Assembly: GCF_009360615.1 (NCBI RefSeq)
Contig: NZ_SPEY01000065.1
Location: 1 to 63,151, forward strand
Length of the DNA stretch: 63,151 nt
DNA from: Comamonas sp.
GTDB taxonomy: Bacteria; Pseudomonadota; Gammaproteobacteria; Burkholderiales; Burkholderiaceae_C
Direction of reading: 5' to 3'
Below, one piece after another: positions 17,319 through 25,826 of the stretch (its first letter is position 1; each line of letters opens with the position of its first letter). A model generated the notes under the pieces. It searched no databases and had not been told where the DNA came from. It worked only from the letters and a program-made list of their open reading frames with translations. Made by a program: the position numbers and the translations under genes.

Positions 17319-18104
17319 ATGACTACAAGAACCAGCGGCGACGTGATCCTGGATATCAAGAACATCAGCCTGCGTTTTGGCGGCGTCAAGGCCCTGACCG
17401 ATATCTCGTTCAATGTCAAAGAGCACGAGATCCGCTCCATCATCGGCCCCAACGGCGCCGGCAAGAGCTCCATGCTCAACTGCATCAACGGCGTCTACAC
17501 GCCGTCCGAGGGATCCATCACCTTCCGCGGCCAGACCTTCAGCCACATGAACAGCCGCCAGGTGGCCGAGATGGGGGTCGCACGCACCTTCCAGAACCTG
17601 GCGCTGTTCAAGGGCATGAGCGTGATCGACAACATCATGACCGGCCGCAATCTCAAGATCAGGAGCAACATCCTCCTGCAGGCCCTGCGCATCGGCCCTG
17701 CGCAGCGCGAGGAGATGCAGCACCGCGAGTTCGTCGAACACATCATCGACTTCCTCGAGATCCAGGCCTATCGCAAGACGCCTGTGGGCCAGCTGCCCTA
17801 CGGCCTGCAAAAGCGCGTGGACCTGGGCCGGGCCCTGGCCATGGAGCCGCAGGTGCTGCTGCTGGACGAGCCCATGGCCGGCATGAACGTGGAAGAGAAG
17901 CAGGACATGTGCCGCTTCATCCTCGATGTGAACGAAGAGTTCGGCACCACCATCGTGCTCATCGAACACGATATGGGCGTGGTCATGGACATCTCAGACC
18001 GTGTCGTGGTGCTGGACTACGGCAAGAAGATCGGCGACGGCGCTCCCGATGAAGTACGCAACAACGAAGACGTGATCCGCGCCTACCTGGGCGCGGGCCA
18101 CTGA
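17319..18104 (+). CDS. Liv-type ABC transporter ATP-binding protein (LivG class)
   Basis: A 261-residue ABC ATPase with Walker A GPNGAGKSS, a signature variant LPYGLQKRVDLGRAL, Walker B VLLLDEPMAGMN and the switch His in VLIEHDMGVV. The insertion region between Walker A and signature and the C-terminal DEVRNNEDVIRAYLGAGH are typical of LivG. GAGAGGA precedes the start, 11 bases after the acyl-CoA synthetase stop. It would energise, with the LivF-type partner at 21905, the two permeases that follow. Confidence 0.93.
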   Translation: MTTRTSGDVILDIKNISLRFGGVKALTDISFNVKEHEIRSIIGPNGAGKSSMLNCINGVYTPSEGSITFRGQTFSHMNSRQVAEMGVARTFQNLALFKGMSVIDNIMTGRNLKIRSNILLQALRIGPAQREEMQHREFVEHIIDFLEIQAYRKTPVGQLPYGLQKRVDLGRALAMEPQVLLLDEPMAGMNVEEKQDMCRFILDVNEEFGTTIVLIEHDMGVVMDISDRVVVLDYGKKIGDGAPDEVRNNEDVIRAYLGAGH

Positions 18105-18114
18105 AGGAGCAGTC

Positions 18115-19044
18115 ATGGGATTTTTCTTAGAGACATTGTTCGGTGGCCTCATGGTGGGCACGCTGTACGCACTGATCGCCATCGGCTTCGTGCTGATCTT
18201 CAAGGCCTCGGGCGTCTTCAACTTTGCGCAAGGAGCCATGGTGCTGTTTTCGGCCCTGGCCATGGCGCGCTTTTCGCAGTGGATTCCCGGCTGGCTGGGC
18301 ATGGAGCCCGGCGTCGTTGGCAACCTGCTGGCCATCGTCGTCACTCTGACGCTGATGGTGGGCGTGGCCTGGGTGATCGAGCGGCTGGCCCTGCGCCATC
18401 TGGTCAATCAGGAGCCCATCACCTTGCTGATGGCCACGCTGGGCATTGCCTATCTGCTCGACGGCCTGGGCCCCATGGTCTTTGGCAGCGAGGTCTACAA
18501 GATTGACGTCGGCATGCCCAAGGACCCCGTCTTCATCATGGACAGCCTGTTTCAGGGCGGTGTGATGATCAGCCTGGAAGACCTGTATGCGGCCTGCATC
18601 GCCGCCATCCTGGTGATCTGCCTGAGCATCTTCTTTCAGAAAACCAAGACCGGGCGCGCCCTGCGTGCCGTGGCCGACGATCACCAGGCCGCGCAGTCCA
18701 TCGGCATTCCGCTGTCGCGCATCTGGGTCATCGTCTGGTCGGTGGCCGGTGGCGTGGCTCTGGTCGTCGGCATCATCTGGGGCAGCAAGCTGGGCGTTCA
18801 GTATTCGCTGTCGCTGGTGGCCCTGAAGGCCCTGCCCGTGGTGATTCTGGGCGGCCTGACCTCGCTGCCCGGCGCCATCATCGGCGGCCTGATCATCGGC
18901 GTGGGCGAGAAGCTCTCCGAGGTCTATATCGGCCCCATGGTGGGCGGCGGCATCGAGACCTGGTTTGCCTACGGCCTGGCCCTTTGCTTCCTGCTGGTGC
19001 GGCCCCAGGGCCTGTTCGGCGACAAGATCATTGACCGCGTTTAA
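18115..19044 (+). CDS. Liv-type ABC transporter permease (LivH class)
   Basis: A 309-residue polytopic membrane protein beginning MGFFLETLFGGLMVGTLYALIAIGFVLIFKASGVFNFAQGAM, the standard LivH N-terminus. About eight hydrophobic segments are present, and the cytoplasmic coupling region reads GRALRAVADDHQAAQSIGIP. It forms half of the inner-membrane channel. Eleven bases separate it from the ATPase gene upstream. Confidence 0.93.
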   Translation: MGFFLETLFGGLMVGTLYALIAIGFVLIFKASGVFNFAQGAMVLFSALAMARFSQWIPGWLGMEPGVVGNLLAIVVTLTLMVGVAWVIERLALRHLVNQEPITLLMATLGIAYLLDGLGPMVFGSEVYKIDVGMPKDPVFIMDSLFQGGVMISLEDLYAACIAAILVICLSIFFQKTKTGRALRAVADDHQAAQSIGIPLSRIWVIVWSVAGGVALVVGIIWGSKLGVQYSLSLVALKALPVVILGGLTSLPGAIIGGLIIGVGEKLSEVYIGPMVGGGIETWFAYGLALCFLLVRPQGLFGDKIIDRV

Positions 19045-19061
19045 GGCCGGAGGAGCAACAG

Positions 19062-20126
19062 ATGTTTTATCGTGAAAACGGCCAGTTCAAGACCAGCTAT
19101 GCGGCAGACCAGCAGATCTTCGGCGTCGCGCAGGACCGCTGGGTCATCCTGCTGATCCTGGCGTTTGCCTTCCTGGCCATCCCTTTCATCGCCAGCGACT
19201 ACACCTTCCAGGCGATTCTGATCCCCTTTGTCATCATGTCGCTGGCGGCGCTGGGCCTCAACATCCTGGTCGGCTACTGCGGCCAGATTTCGCTGGGCAC
19301 CGCCGCCTTCATGGCCGTGGGTGCCTATGCGGCCTACAACCTCCAGGCCCGCATCGAAGGCATGCCCCTGCTGGTGGCGCTGATCGGCGGCGGCCTGGTG
19401 GCCATGGTGTTCGGCGTGGTGTTCGGCCTGCCCAGCCTGCGCATCCGCGGCCTGTACCTGGCCGTGGCCACGCTGGCTGCCCAGTTCTTTGTCGACTGGC
19501 TTGCGACCCGTGCGGCCTGGGTGACGAACAACTCCTCTTCCGGCTCGGTCAGCGCCAAGCCGCTGGCCATTCTGGGCTGGGCCATCGACACGCCCATGGA
19601 GAAATACCTGCTCTGCCTGGTCATCCTGTGTCTGCTCGGCCTGGCCGCCAAGAATCTGGTGCGCAGCTCGGTCGGCCGTGAATGGATGGCCATGCGCGAC
19701 ATGGACGTGGCGGCGGCCGTGATCGGCATCCGCCCCACCTACGCCAAGCTCTCGGCCTTCGCCGTGAGCAGCTTCATCGTCGGCGTGGCCGGTGCGCTCT
19801 GGGGCTTTGTCCACCTGGGCGCCTGGGAACCCGCTGCCTTCAGCCTGGACCGTTCGCTGCAGCTGCTTTTCATGATCATCATCGGCGGCCTGGGTTCTGT
19901 CGTGGGCAGCATCTTCGGTGCCGCCTTCTTTGTGCTGCTGCCGCTGCTGCTCAACCAGGTGCCCCACTGGCTGGGCCTGCCGCTGTCCACGGCCACGGCC
20001 ACCTATCTCGAGCACATGATCTTTGGTGCACTCATCGTGTTCTTCCTGATTGTGGAACCCCACGGATTGGCCAAGCTCTGGGCCACGGCCCGTCAGAAAC
20101 TGCGTGTCTGGCCCTTCCCGCATTGA
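19062..20126 (+). CDS. Liv-type ABC transporter permease (LivM class)
   Basis: A 354-residue membrane protein with LivM landmarks: LNILVGYCGQISLGTAAFMAVGAY in the N-terminal half and the coupling motif GREWMAMRDMDVAAAVIGI. It pairs with the LivH-class permease encoded 17 bases upstream. A non-family N-terminal stretch (FKTSYAADQQIFGVAQDRW) precedes the first helix. A 260-base gap with GC-rich hairpins separates it from the binding-protein gene. Confidence 0.93.
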   Translation: MFYRENGQFKTSYAADQQIFGVAQDRWVILLILAFAFLAIPFIASDYTFQAILIPFVIMSLAALGLNILVGYCGQISLGTAAFMAVGAYAAYNLQARIEGMPLLVALIGGGLVAMVFGVVFGLPSLRIRGLYLAVATLAAQFFVDWLATRAAWVTNNSSSGSVSAKPLAILGWAIDTPMEKYLLCLVILCLLGLAAKNLVRSSVGREWMAMRDMDVAAAVIGIRPTYAKLSAFAVSSFIVGVAGALWGFVHLGAWEPAAFSLDRSLQLLFMIIIGGLGSVVGSIFGAAFFVLLPLLLNQVPHWLGLPLSTATATYLEHMIFGALIVFFLIVEPHGLAKLWATARQKLRVWPFPH

Positions 20127-20129
20127 GCA

Positions 20130-20300
20130 TGAAACACCTCCCGGGTCACCGCGCGCCTTGCGGCCCATGCACGATGCCCTCTCCTATTCCGGAGGGCGAG
20201 GGCTTGCAGGCAGCCGGCGACCTCCTCGCTGCGGGGCGGCATGGCCGGTCCCGCTCCTGGCGCGATGCCACGAAGCGAGTCATGCCGGATCAGGGAGCGT
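20130..20300. repeat. GC-rich intergenic element between permease and receptor genes
   Basis: The 260 bases between LivM and the receptor gene begin with GC-rich sequence holding short inverted segments (for example CTCTCC-TATTC-CGGAGGG near 20172-20190). It resembles in style the elements at 21704-21800 and 22751-22835. Possible roles are mRNA stabilisation or segmental decay that sets higher receptor levels; this is inference. Confidence 0.35.
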
Positions 20301-20386
20301 TGAGCTACCTCAGTATTCTTTTCTTCAAGACACCGCAGAGTGCCTGCAACCGGGACCGCGTCCCATACAACCCAAGGAGACCGTCG

Positions 20387-21703
20387 ATGATGTTCAAGAA
20401 AGTTGCGATTGCTGCCGCTGCTGTTGCTGCGGGCATGGGAGCCCTGATGGCCTCGCCTGCCGCTCAGGCACAGGAGCAGTTTGTGCCTCTGCTGGTGTAT
20501 CGCACGGGCCAGTTCGCGCCCCTGGGGATTCCATGGGCGGACGGCAAGCAGGACTACCTCAAGCTGGTCAATGCCAAGGGCGGCATCAACGGCGTGAAGA
20601 TCAAGTTCGAGGAATGCGAAACCGCCTACGACACGGCCAAGGGCGTGGAATGCTACGAGCGCCTGAAGAACAAGGACGGTGGTGCCTCCGGCTTTGACAC
20701 CCAGTCCACCGGCATCACCTTTGCCGTGACCGACAAGGCCCCTGGCGACAAGGTGCCGGTGGTCACCCCGGGCTATGGCCTGTCCCAGTCCGTGGACGGC
20801 AGGGTCTTCGAGTGGAACTTCCCGCTGCTGGGCAACTACTGGACTGCGGCCGACTCCATCGTGCAGGACATCCTGAAGAAGGAAAAAGGCAGCCTCAAGG
20901 GCAAGAAGATTGCCCTCGTCTATCACGACTCGCCTTACGGCAAGGAACCGATTCCGCTGCTGGAAAAGCGCGCTGCCAAGGACGGCTTTGAGCTGATCAA
21001 GCTGCCCGTGACCGCGCCCGGTGTGGAGCAGAAATCCACCTGGCTGCAGATTCGCCAGAACCGTCCCGACTATGTGCTGCTATGGTCGGCTGGCGTAATG
21101 ACGCCCACAGCCGTGCGTGAGGCACAGGCCACGGGCTACCCGCGCGAGAAGATGTATGCCGTGTGGTGGGGCGGCTCCGACCATGACGTCAAGGACATCG
21201 GTGCCGGCGCCAAGGGCTACAACACGGTGACCATCCACAACACGGCCGAAAGCGACAAGGTGCATGGCGACATCAAGTCCATGCTCTACGACAAGGGTCA
21301 GGGTACGGCCAAGGACGCCAAGGAGCTGGGTCAGCTGGCACATACCCGCGGCATGGTGATCTCCATGCTGCAGGTCGAAGCCATCCGCACCGCACAGGAA
21401 AAGTTCGGCAAGGGCAAGGTCATGACCCCCGAGCAGGTGCGCTGGGGCCTGGAGAACCTGAACCTGACGCAGGAGCGCCTGAACGAGCTGGGTTTCGGCA
21501 AGATCATCCGCCCCTTCAAGACCAGCTGCGACAACCACCTGGGTGCCGACTGGGCGCGTATTGCCACCTGGGACGGCGCCAAGTTCAAGGTCAGCTCCGA
21601 CTGGTACCAGGCCGACAAGTCCATGGTCGATCCGCTCTACAAGGAGTTCGCGGACAAGTACGCCAAGGAAAAGAACGTCAAGGTAAGGACCTGCACCCCC
21701 TGA
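20387..21703 (+). CDS. Liv-type ABC transporter substrate-binding protein
   Basis: A 438-residue periplasmic receptor with a signal peptide (MMFKKVAIAAAAVAAGMGALMASPAAQA). The mature protein starts with EQFVPLLVYRTGQFAPLGIP, followed by a type I periplasmic-binding fold (NAKGGINGVKIKFEECETAYD). It is longer than classical LivK (about 370) and fits the subgroup linked to aromatic-acid and hydrocarbon-acid gene clusters. AAGGAG at 20374-20379 supports ATG 20387; ATG 20390 is also possible. The ligand is unknown, but the flanking CoA ligases suggest an organic acid rather than an amino acid. Confidence 0.9.
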   Translation: MMFKKVAIAAAAVAAGMGALMASPAAQAQEQFVPLLVYRTGQFAPLGIPWADGKQDYLKLVNAKGGINGVKIKFEECETAYDTAKGVECYERLKNKDGGASGFDTQSTGITFAVTDKAPGDKVPVVTPGYGLSQSVDGRVFEWNFPLLGNYWTAADSIVQDILKKEKGSLKGKKIALVYHDSPYGKEPIPLLEKRAAKDGFELIKLPVTAPGVEQKSTWLQIRQNRPDYVLLWSAGVMTPTAVREAQATGYPREKMYAVWWGGSDHDVKDIGAGAKGYNTVTIHNTAESDKVHGDIKSMLYDKGQGTAKDAKELGQLAHTRGMVISMLQVEAIRTAQEKFGKGKVMTPEQVRWGLENLNLTQERLNELGFGKIIRPFKTSCDNHLGADWARIATWDGAKFKVSSDWYQADKSMVDPLYKEFADKYAKEKNVKVRTCTP

Positions 21704-21800
21704 GGCGCCTCGCGCCTTGCCCCTCTGCGGCGCTGAGCGCCCGAGGGGCACCATCCCCGCAACGGGGCGAGCGGCCGGCATCGGCCCTTGCATGATGCCT
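21704..21800. repeat. GC-rich intergenic hairpin element
   Basis: Directly after the receptor stop codon the sequence folds into a long interrupted hairpin (GCCCCTC pairing with GAGGGGC, with inner GGCGCT/AGCGCC pairs, about 21719-21749), followed by further CCCCG/CGGGG pairs. There is no T-run, so it is better seen as a processing or stability element than a terminator. The livF-type gene follows. Confidence 0.4.
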
Positions 21801-21904
21801 CGGTGCAAGGCTCGCCTCGTCGCAAATGGATTGATAAAAATCAGCCTAAATCGCTGACCCATCAAGCGTATATAGCTATCTATTTTGAGTTACCAGGTGA
21901 CCGC

Positions 21905-22744
21905 ATGACCGATAACGCGCACACAGTCTCCACGTCCCCGCAGGCCACGCCGCTGGTGGAAGTCAATGGCATCGAGGTCATCTACAACCATGTGATCCTG
22001 GTGCTCAAGGGCGTTTCGCTGCAAGTGCCGCACCAGAGCATCGTGGCCCTGCTGGGCGGCAATGGCGCGGGCAAGACCACCACGCTGCGCGCCATCTCCA
22101 ACCTGCTCAAGGGCGAGCGCGGTGAAGTCACCAAAGGCGGCATCACGCTGGAGGGCGAGCAGATCGCCAACCTCTCGCCGGCTGAACTCGTCAAGCGTGG
22201 CGTGGTACAGGTCATGGAAGGGCGTCACTGCTTTGCCCACCTGACGATCGAGGAAAACCTGCTCACCGGCAGCTACACCCGCAGCGACAAGGGCGAGATT
22301 GCCGCCAATCTGGAGAAGGTCTACAACTACTTCCCGCGCCTCAAGACCCGGCGCACCAGCCAGGCCGCCTACACCTCGGGCGGCGAGCAGCAGATGTGCG
22401 CCATCGGCCGGGCGCTGATGAGCAACCCGCGCATGGTGCTGCTCGATGAGCCCTCCATGGGGCTGGCACCGCAGATCGTGGATGAGGTGTTCCACATCGT
22501 CAAAGACCTCAACAGCAAGGAGAAAGTCACTTTCCTGCTGGCCGAGCAGAACACCAACATGGCCCTCAAATATGCCGACTACGGCTACATCATGGAGAGC
22601 GGACGCATCGTCATGGACGGCTCCGCCAGGGATCTGGCCAGCAACGAGGACGTCAAGGAGTTCTACCTGGGCGTGGGCGGCGGCGAGCGCAAGAGCTTCA
22701 AGGACGTGAAAAGCTACAAGCGCCGCAAGCGCTGGCTGGCGTAA
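21905..22744 (+). CDS. Liv-type ABC transporter ATP-binding protein (LivF class)
   Basis: A 279-residue ABC ATPase: Walker A GGNGAGKTT, signature SGGEQQMCAIGRAL, Walker B MVLLDEPSMGLAP, then LLAEQNTNMAL. The C-terminal tail is longer and more basic than usual (FKDVKSYKRRKRWLA). AGGTGA at 21894-21899 supports ATG 21905 (MTDNAHTVSTSPQ); an in-frame extension upstream is unlikely. It partners with the LivG-class ATPase of the same operon. Confidence 0.92.
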   Translation: MTDNAHTVSTSPQATPLVEVNGIEVIYNHVILVLKGVSLQVPHQSIVALLGGNGAGKTTTLRAISNLLKGERGEVTKGGITLEGEQIANLSPAELVKRGVVQVMEGRHCFAHLTIEENLLTGSYTRSDKGEIAANLEKVYNYFPRLKTRRTSQAAYTSGGEQQMCAIGRALMSNPRMVLLDEPSMGLAPQIVDEVFHIVKDLNSKEKVTFLLAEQNTNMALKYADYGYIMESGRIVMDGSARDLASNEDVKEFYLGVGGGERKSFKDVKSYKRRKRWLA

Positions 22745-22750
22745 CGGATA

Positions 22751-22835
22751 CCCCCTGAGCGGCTGCACCGCTTCCCCCAAGGGGGGACGACAGCCTCGCT
22801 GCGCGGCGGCGCTTGCTCGCTGTCTCTCGCTGGGT
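22751..22835. repeat. Comamonadaceae-style intergenic repeat with nested hairpins
   Basis: CCCCCTGAGCGG is followed by CCGCTTCCCCC and GGGGGG, so GAGCGG pairs with CCGCTT and CCCCC with GGGGG (22751-22786), then a C/G-rich tail. Elements of this wording are scattered through Comamonadaceae genomes. It lies between the LivF-class and PaaK-like genes. Confidence 0.45.
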
Positions 22836-22906
22836 GCAGGTCAGTTCTCAGAGCTAACGCCCATTGTTTTCCGTTTTGTTTGCAGATTTTCCCTACAGGA
22901 TTTGCC

Positions 22907-24154
22907 ATGAGTGACTTCTACGACTCCCTGGAAATACGCAGCCCTGATGAGCGCGAAGCGGCACTGATGGCGGCATTGCCCGCGCAGATCGCCCATGCCC
23001 AGCAGCGCTCGGCTGCGTTTGCCGAGATCCTCAAGGGCGTGGATGCGACAAGCATCACGAACCGCAGCGCACTGGCCCAGCTCCCCGTCACCCGCAAGAG
23101 CGAACTGCTGGAACGCCAGGCTGCGCAGCGACCGCGCCAGATCTTCGGAGGCTTCAACGCCATTGGCCTGGGCCATGACATGCCCAGGCTTTTCGCCAGC
23201 CCAGGCCCCATCTACGAACCTGAAAGCCGTCGCACCGATTACTGGCGCATGGCCCGCTCCATGTACGCTGCCGGATTCCGGTCTGGCGAGCTGGTGCACA
23301 ACTGCTTCAGCTATCACTTCGTGCCTGCGGGCTCGATGATGGAGACCGGAGCCCAGGCCCTGGGCTGCACGGTGTTTGCAGGCGGGACGGGCCAGACCGA
23401 GCAGCAGGTGCAGGCCATGGCCGATCTGCGGCCAGCCGCCTATGTGGGCACGCCCAGCTTCCTCAAGATCATTGTGGAAAAGGCCCAGGAGATGGGGGTG
23501 AAGCTGCCCAGCCTGACCAAGGCCATGGTCAGCGGCGAGGCCTTCCCTCCCTCGCTCAGCCAATGGATGCGCGAACACGGCATTGACGCCTACCAGAGCT
23601 ACGGCACCGCCGATCTGGGACTGATTGCCTATGAAACCAGCGCCCGCGAAGGCCTGGTGCTGGACGAAGGCGTGATCGTGGAGATCGTGCGCCCCGGCAC
23701 CGGCGACCCCGTGGCCGAAGGCGAGGTGGGCGAGCTGGTCGTCACCACGCTCAACCCCGACTATCCCCTGATCCGCTTCGGTACGGGCGACCTCTCGGCC
23801 TATCTGCCGGGGACCTGTCCCACGGGCCGCACCAATGCCCGCATCAAGGGCTGGATGGGCCGCGCCGACCAGACCACCAAGGTACGCGGCATGTTCGTGC
23901 ATGCCAAACAGGTGGCAGAAGTGGTCAAGCGCTTTCCGCAGATCGTCAAGGCCAGACTGGTGGTGACGGGCGAGATGGCCAACGACCAGATGCAGCTGCT
24001 CGTGGAGACCACGGAAACCTCGCCGGGCTTTGCCTTGCAGGTGATCGATGCCATGCGTGAGGTCACCAAGCTGCGCGGCGAAGTACAGATGGTGGCCCCC
24101 GGCAGCCTGCCCAATGACGGCAAGGTGATCGAGGACGCGCGCTCCTACCGATGA
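22907..24154 (+). CDS. Phenylacetate-CoA ligase (PaaK)-like AMP-binding protein
   Basis: A 415-residue member of the PaaK branch of adenylate-forming enzymes, a little shorter than PaaK (about 430-440). Visible landmarks are AYQSYGTADLGLIAYE (A5-like acyl/adenine region), TTLNPDYPLIRFGTGDLSAYLP (hinge) and RIKGWMGRADQTTKVRGMFVH (C-terminal domain). The normal Ser/Thr/Gly-rich ATP loop is not obvious as a canonical motif, which is common in divergent PaaK relatives. ATG 22907 follows ACAGGA. It is the last gene of the operon that starts with the acyl-CoA synthetase, so a second CoA-activation step for an aromatic acid is plausible. Confidence 0.85.
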   Translation: MSDFYDSLEIRSPDEREAALMAALPAQIAHAQQRSAAFAEILKGVDATSITNRSALAQLPVTRKSELLERQAAQRPRQIFGGFNAIGLGHDMPRLFASPGPIYEPESRRTDYWRMARSMYAAGFRSGELVHNCFSYHFVPAGSMMETGAQALGCTVFAGGTGQTEQQVQAMADLRPAAYVGTPSFLKIIVEKAQEMGVKLPSLTKAMVSGEAFPPSLSQWMREHGIDAYQSYGTADLGLIAYETSAREGLVLDEGVIVEIVRPGTGDPVAEGEVGELVVTTLNPDYPLIRFGTGDLSAYLPGTCPTGRTNARIKGWMGRADQTTKVRGMFVHAKQVAEVVKRFPQIVKARLVVTGEMANDQMQLLVETTETSPGFALQVIDAMREVTKLRGEVQMVAPGSLPNDGKVIEDARSYR

Positions 24155-24428
24155 ATCTCTGCAGAGCGGCTGACAGTCTGCTCTGCGGGCCGGCAGGACT
24201 TTTGTGCAACGCACGCGGCTCGCTGCGAACGCCATGGCGGATGTCGCCAATTAGCCACATGTCATCCGCTTGCTTTAGCGCAAATGCAATGTGATCGCCT
24301 GCTCCATCAAGGGATAACACTTAGGAAATAACAAAAACCCCACAGATTAGCGCTCCCTAGAATCCGGCTTTACGTCACGACAAGTCAACCGTCCTGGTCT
24401 GCTTGCACATTATTTTTAGGGAGACACT

Positions 24429-25418
24429 GTGAAAACTATTTTCAAGATCGCCACCATCGCTCTGGCCGCCACCGCCGCCATCAGCAGCCATGCCGACAGC
24501 TACCCTGCCGCTGGCAAGACGATCACGATCATCGTGCCTTTCACGGCAGGCGGCCCCACCGACAAGGTGGCACGCGACCTCGCTGAATCCATGCGCAAAC
24601 AGCTGAACAACGCCACCATCGTCATCGACAACGCCGACGGTGCCGGCAGCACGATTGGCACGGCCAAGGCCGCACGGGCACGCAACGACGGCTACACGCT
24701 GCTGCTGACGCATATCGGCATGTCCACCATCCCGACGCTGTACCGCAAGCTGTCCTTCAACGTGCTCAACGACTTCGAGTACGCCGGCATCATCAACGAT
24801 GTGCCCATGACACTGATCGGCCGCCCCACCCTGCCTGCCAAGAACTTCGCCGAAGTCAAGGACTGGGTCAGCAAGAACCAGGGCAAGGTGAATCTGGCCA
24901 ACGCCGGCGTGGGCTCCGCCTCGCACCTGTGCGGCCTGATGTTCCAGGCCTCGCTGCAGCAGGATATGACGCCTGTGCCCTACAAGGGTGCGGCTCCTGC
25001 GATTGCCGACCTGATGGGCAACCAGGTGGACCTGCTGTGCGACCAGACCACCAACACCACTTCGCAGATTGCCGCCAAGAAGGTTCAGGCCTATGCCGTG
25101 ACCACGGCCAAGCCGCTGACCACGCCTGCACTCAAGGACCTGCCCACGCTGCAGTCCCTGGGCCTGAAGGACTTCAACGTGACCATCTGGCACGGTCTGT
25201 ACGCCCCCAAGGGCACGCCTGCCGATGTGGTGCAGAAGATCAACGATGCCATGAAGGCGTCGCTCAAGGACCCCGAGTTCATCAAGCGCCAGGAAGCCCT
25301 GGGTGCCGTGATTGCCACGGATGACCGCACCAACCCTGCCGGCCACAAGAAGTTTGTGGAATCCGAAATCGCCAAGTGGGGCAAGGTTATCAAGGCCGCC
25401 GGCATCTACGCCGACTGA
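24429..25418 (+). CDS. Bug/TctC-family periplasmic substrate-binding protein
   Basis: A 329-residue receptor with signal peptide (MKTIFKIATIALAATAAISSHA). The family opening YPAAGKTITIIVPFTAGGPTDKVARDLA is clear, as is the central VPYKGAAPAIADLMGNQVDLLCDQ. Bug proteins bind carboxylates, amides or amino-acid-like ligands for tripartite (TctAB) transport, but here no TctA or TctB gene is nearby, as is usual in Comamonas relatives with large orphan Bug sets. Start is GTG 24429 after GGGAGAC. It has its own 274-base upstream region with no gene. Confidence 0.93.
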   Translation: MKTIFKIATIALAATAAISSHADSYPAAGKTITIIVPFTAGGPTDKVARDLAESMRKQLNNATIVIDNADGAGSTIGTAKAARARNDGYTLLLTHIGMSTIPTLYRKLSFNVLNDFEYAGIINDVPMTLIGRPTLPAKNFAEVKDWVSKNQGKVNLANAGVGSASHLCGLMFQASLQQDMTPVPYKGAAPAIADLMGNQVDLLCDQTTNTTSQIAAKKVQAYAVTTAKPLTTPALKDLPTLQSLGLKDFNVTIWHGLYAPKGTPADVVQKINDAMKASLKDPEFIKRQEALGAVIATDDRTNPAGHKKFVESEIAKWGKVIKAAGIYAD

Positions 25419-25438
25419 CAGGGCGCGAGCCAAAACAG

Positions 25439-25467
25439 AAAAGCCTGCATCTGCAGGCTTTTTTTCT
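25439..25467. terminator. Intrinsic terminator
   Basis: AAAAGCCTG and CAGGCTTTT arms enclose a short loop and are followed by a run of seven T. The A-rich left side allows use from both directions; the Bug gene and the DUF1840 gene converge here. Confidence 0.88.
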
Positions 25468-25493
25468 GGGCAGCCGCATGGCGGCGGCTGGAC

Positions 25494-25814
25494 TTACCAG
25501 GTCACTTCCTTGCCATCGGCCGCGCTGCGCCTGAGCATGTCGACAAAAGGCACGATGCGCTGGCCCAGAGCCACGCTGTCCTGGCTCGCGGCCGCCGAAT
25601 CGTCTTCCTGCGCGTCGTCTTCCGGCTGCTTGCGCCTGGCTGCCTCCTCGGCGGCAGCCGCCTCCAGCGCGGCAATGGCCGCCGGAATCTGCTCTACGGT
25701 GATGATGCCATGCATCTCGTCTGGCGACTTGCCGATGATTTCCAGCAGCTTGCGGCCATTGGCGTCCAGCATGATGAGGTCTGCCGTGGCACGCGATTTG
25801 AATTTGTAGGGCAT
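25494..25814 (-). CDS. DUF1840 domain protein
   Basis: A 106-residue protein matching the DUF1840 pattern: N-terminal MPYKFKSRATADLIMLDANGRKLLEIIGK and C-terminal IVPFVDMLRRSAADGKEVTW. Between them is an Ala/Glu/Gln-rich helical stretch (about residues 43-75) that varies within the family. Function unknown; the family is found mainly in Betaproteobacteria. It lies 12 bases after the cyclopropane synthase gene in the same direction and may be co-transcribed. Confidence 0.85.
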   Translation of the reverse strand: MPYKFKSRATADLIMLDANGRKLLEIIGKSPDEMHGIITVEQIPAAIAALEAAAAEEAARRKQPEDDAQEDDSAAASQDSVALGQRIVPFVDMLRRSAADGKEVTW

Positions 25815-25826
25815 GGAGCGGTTCCT

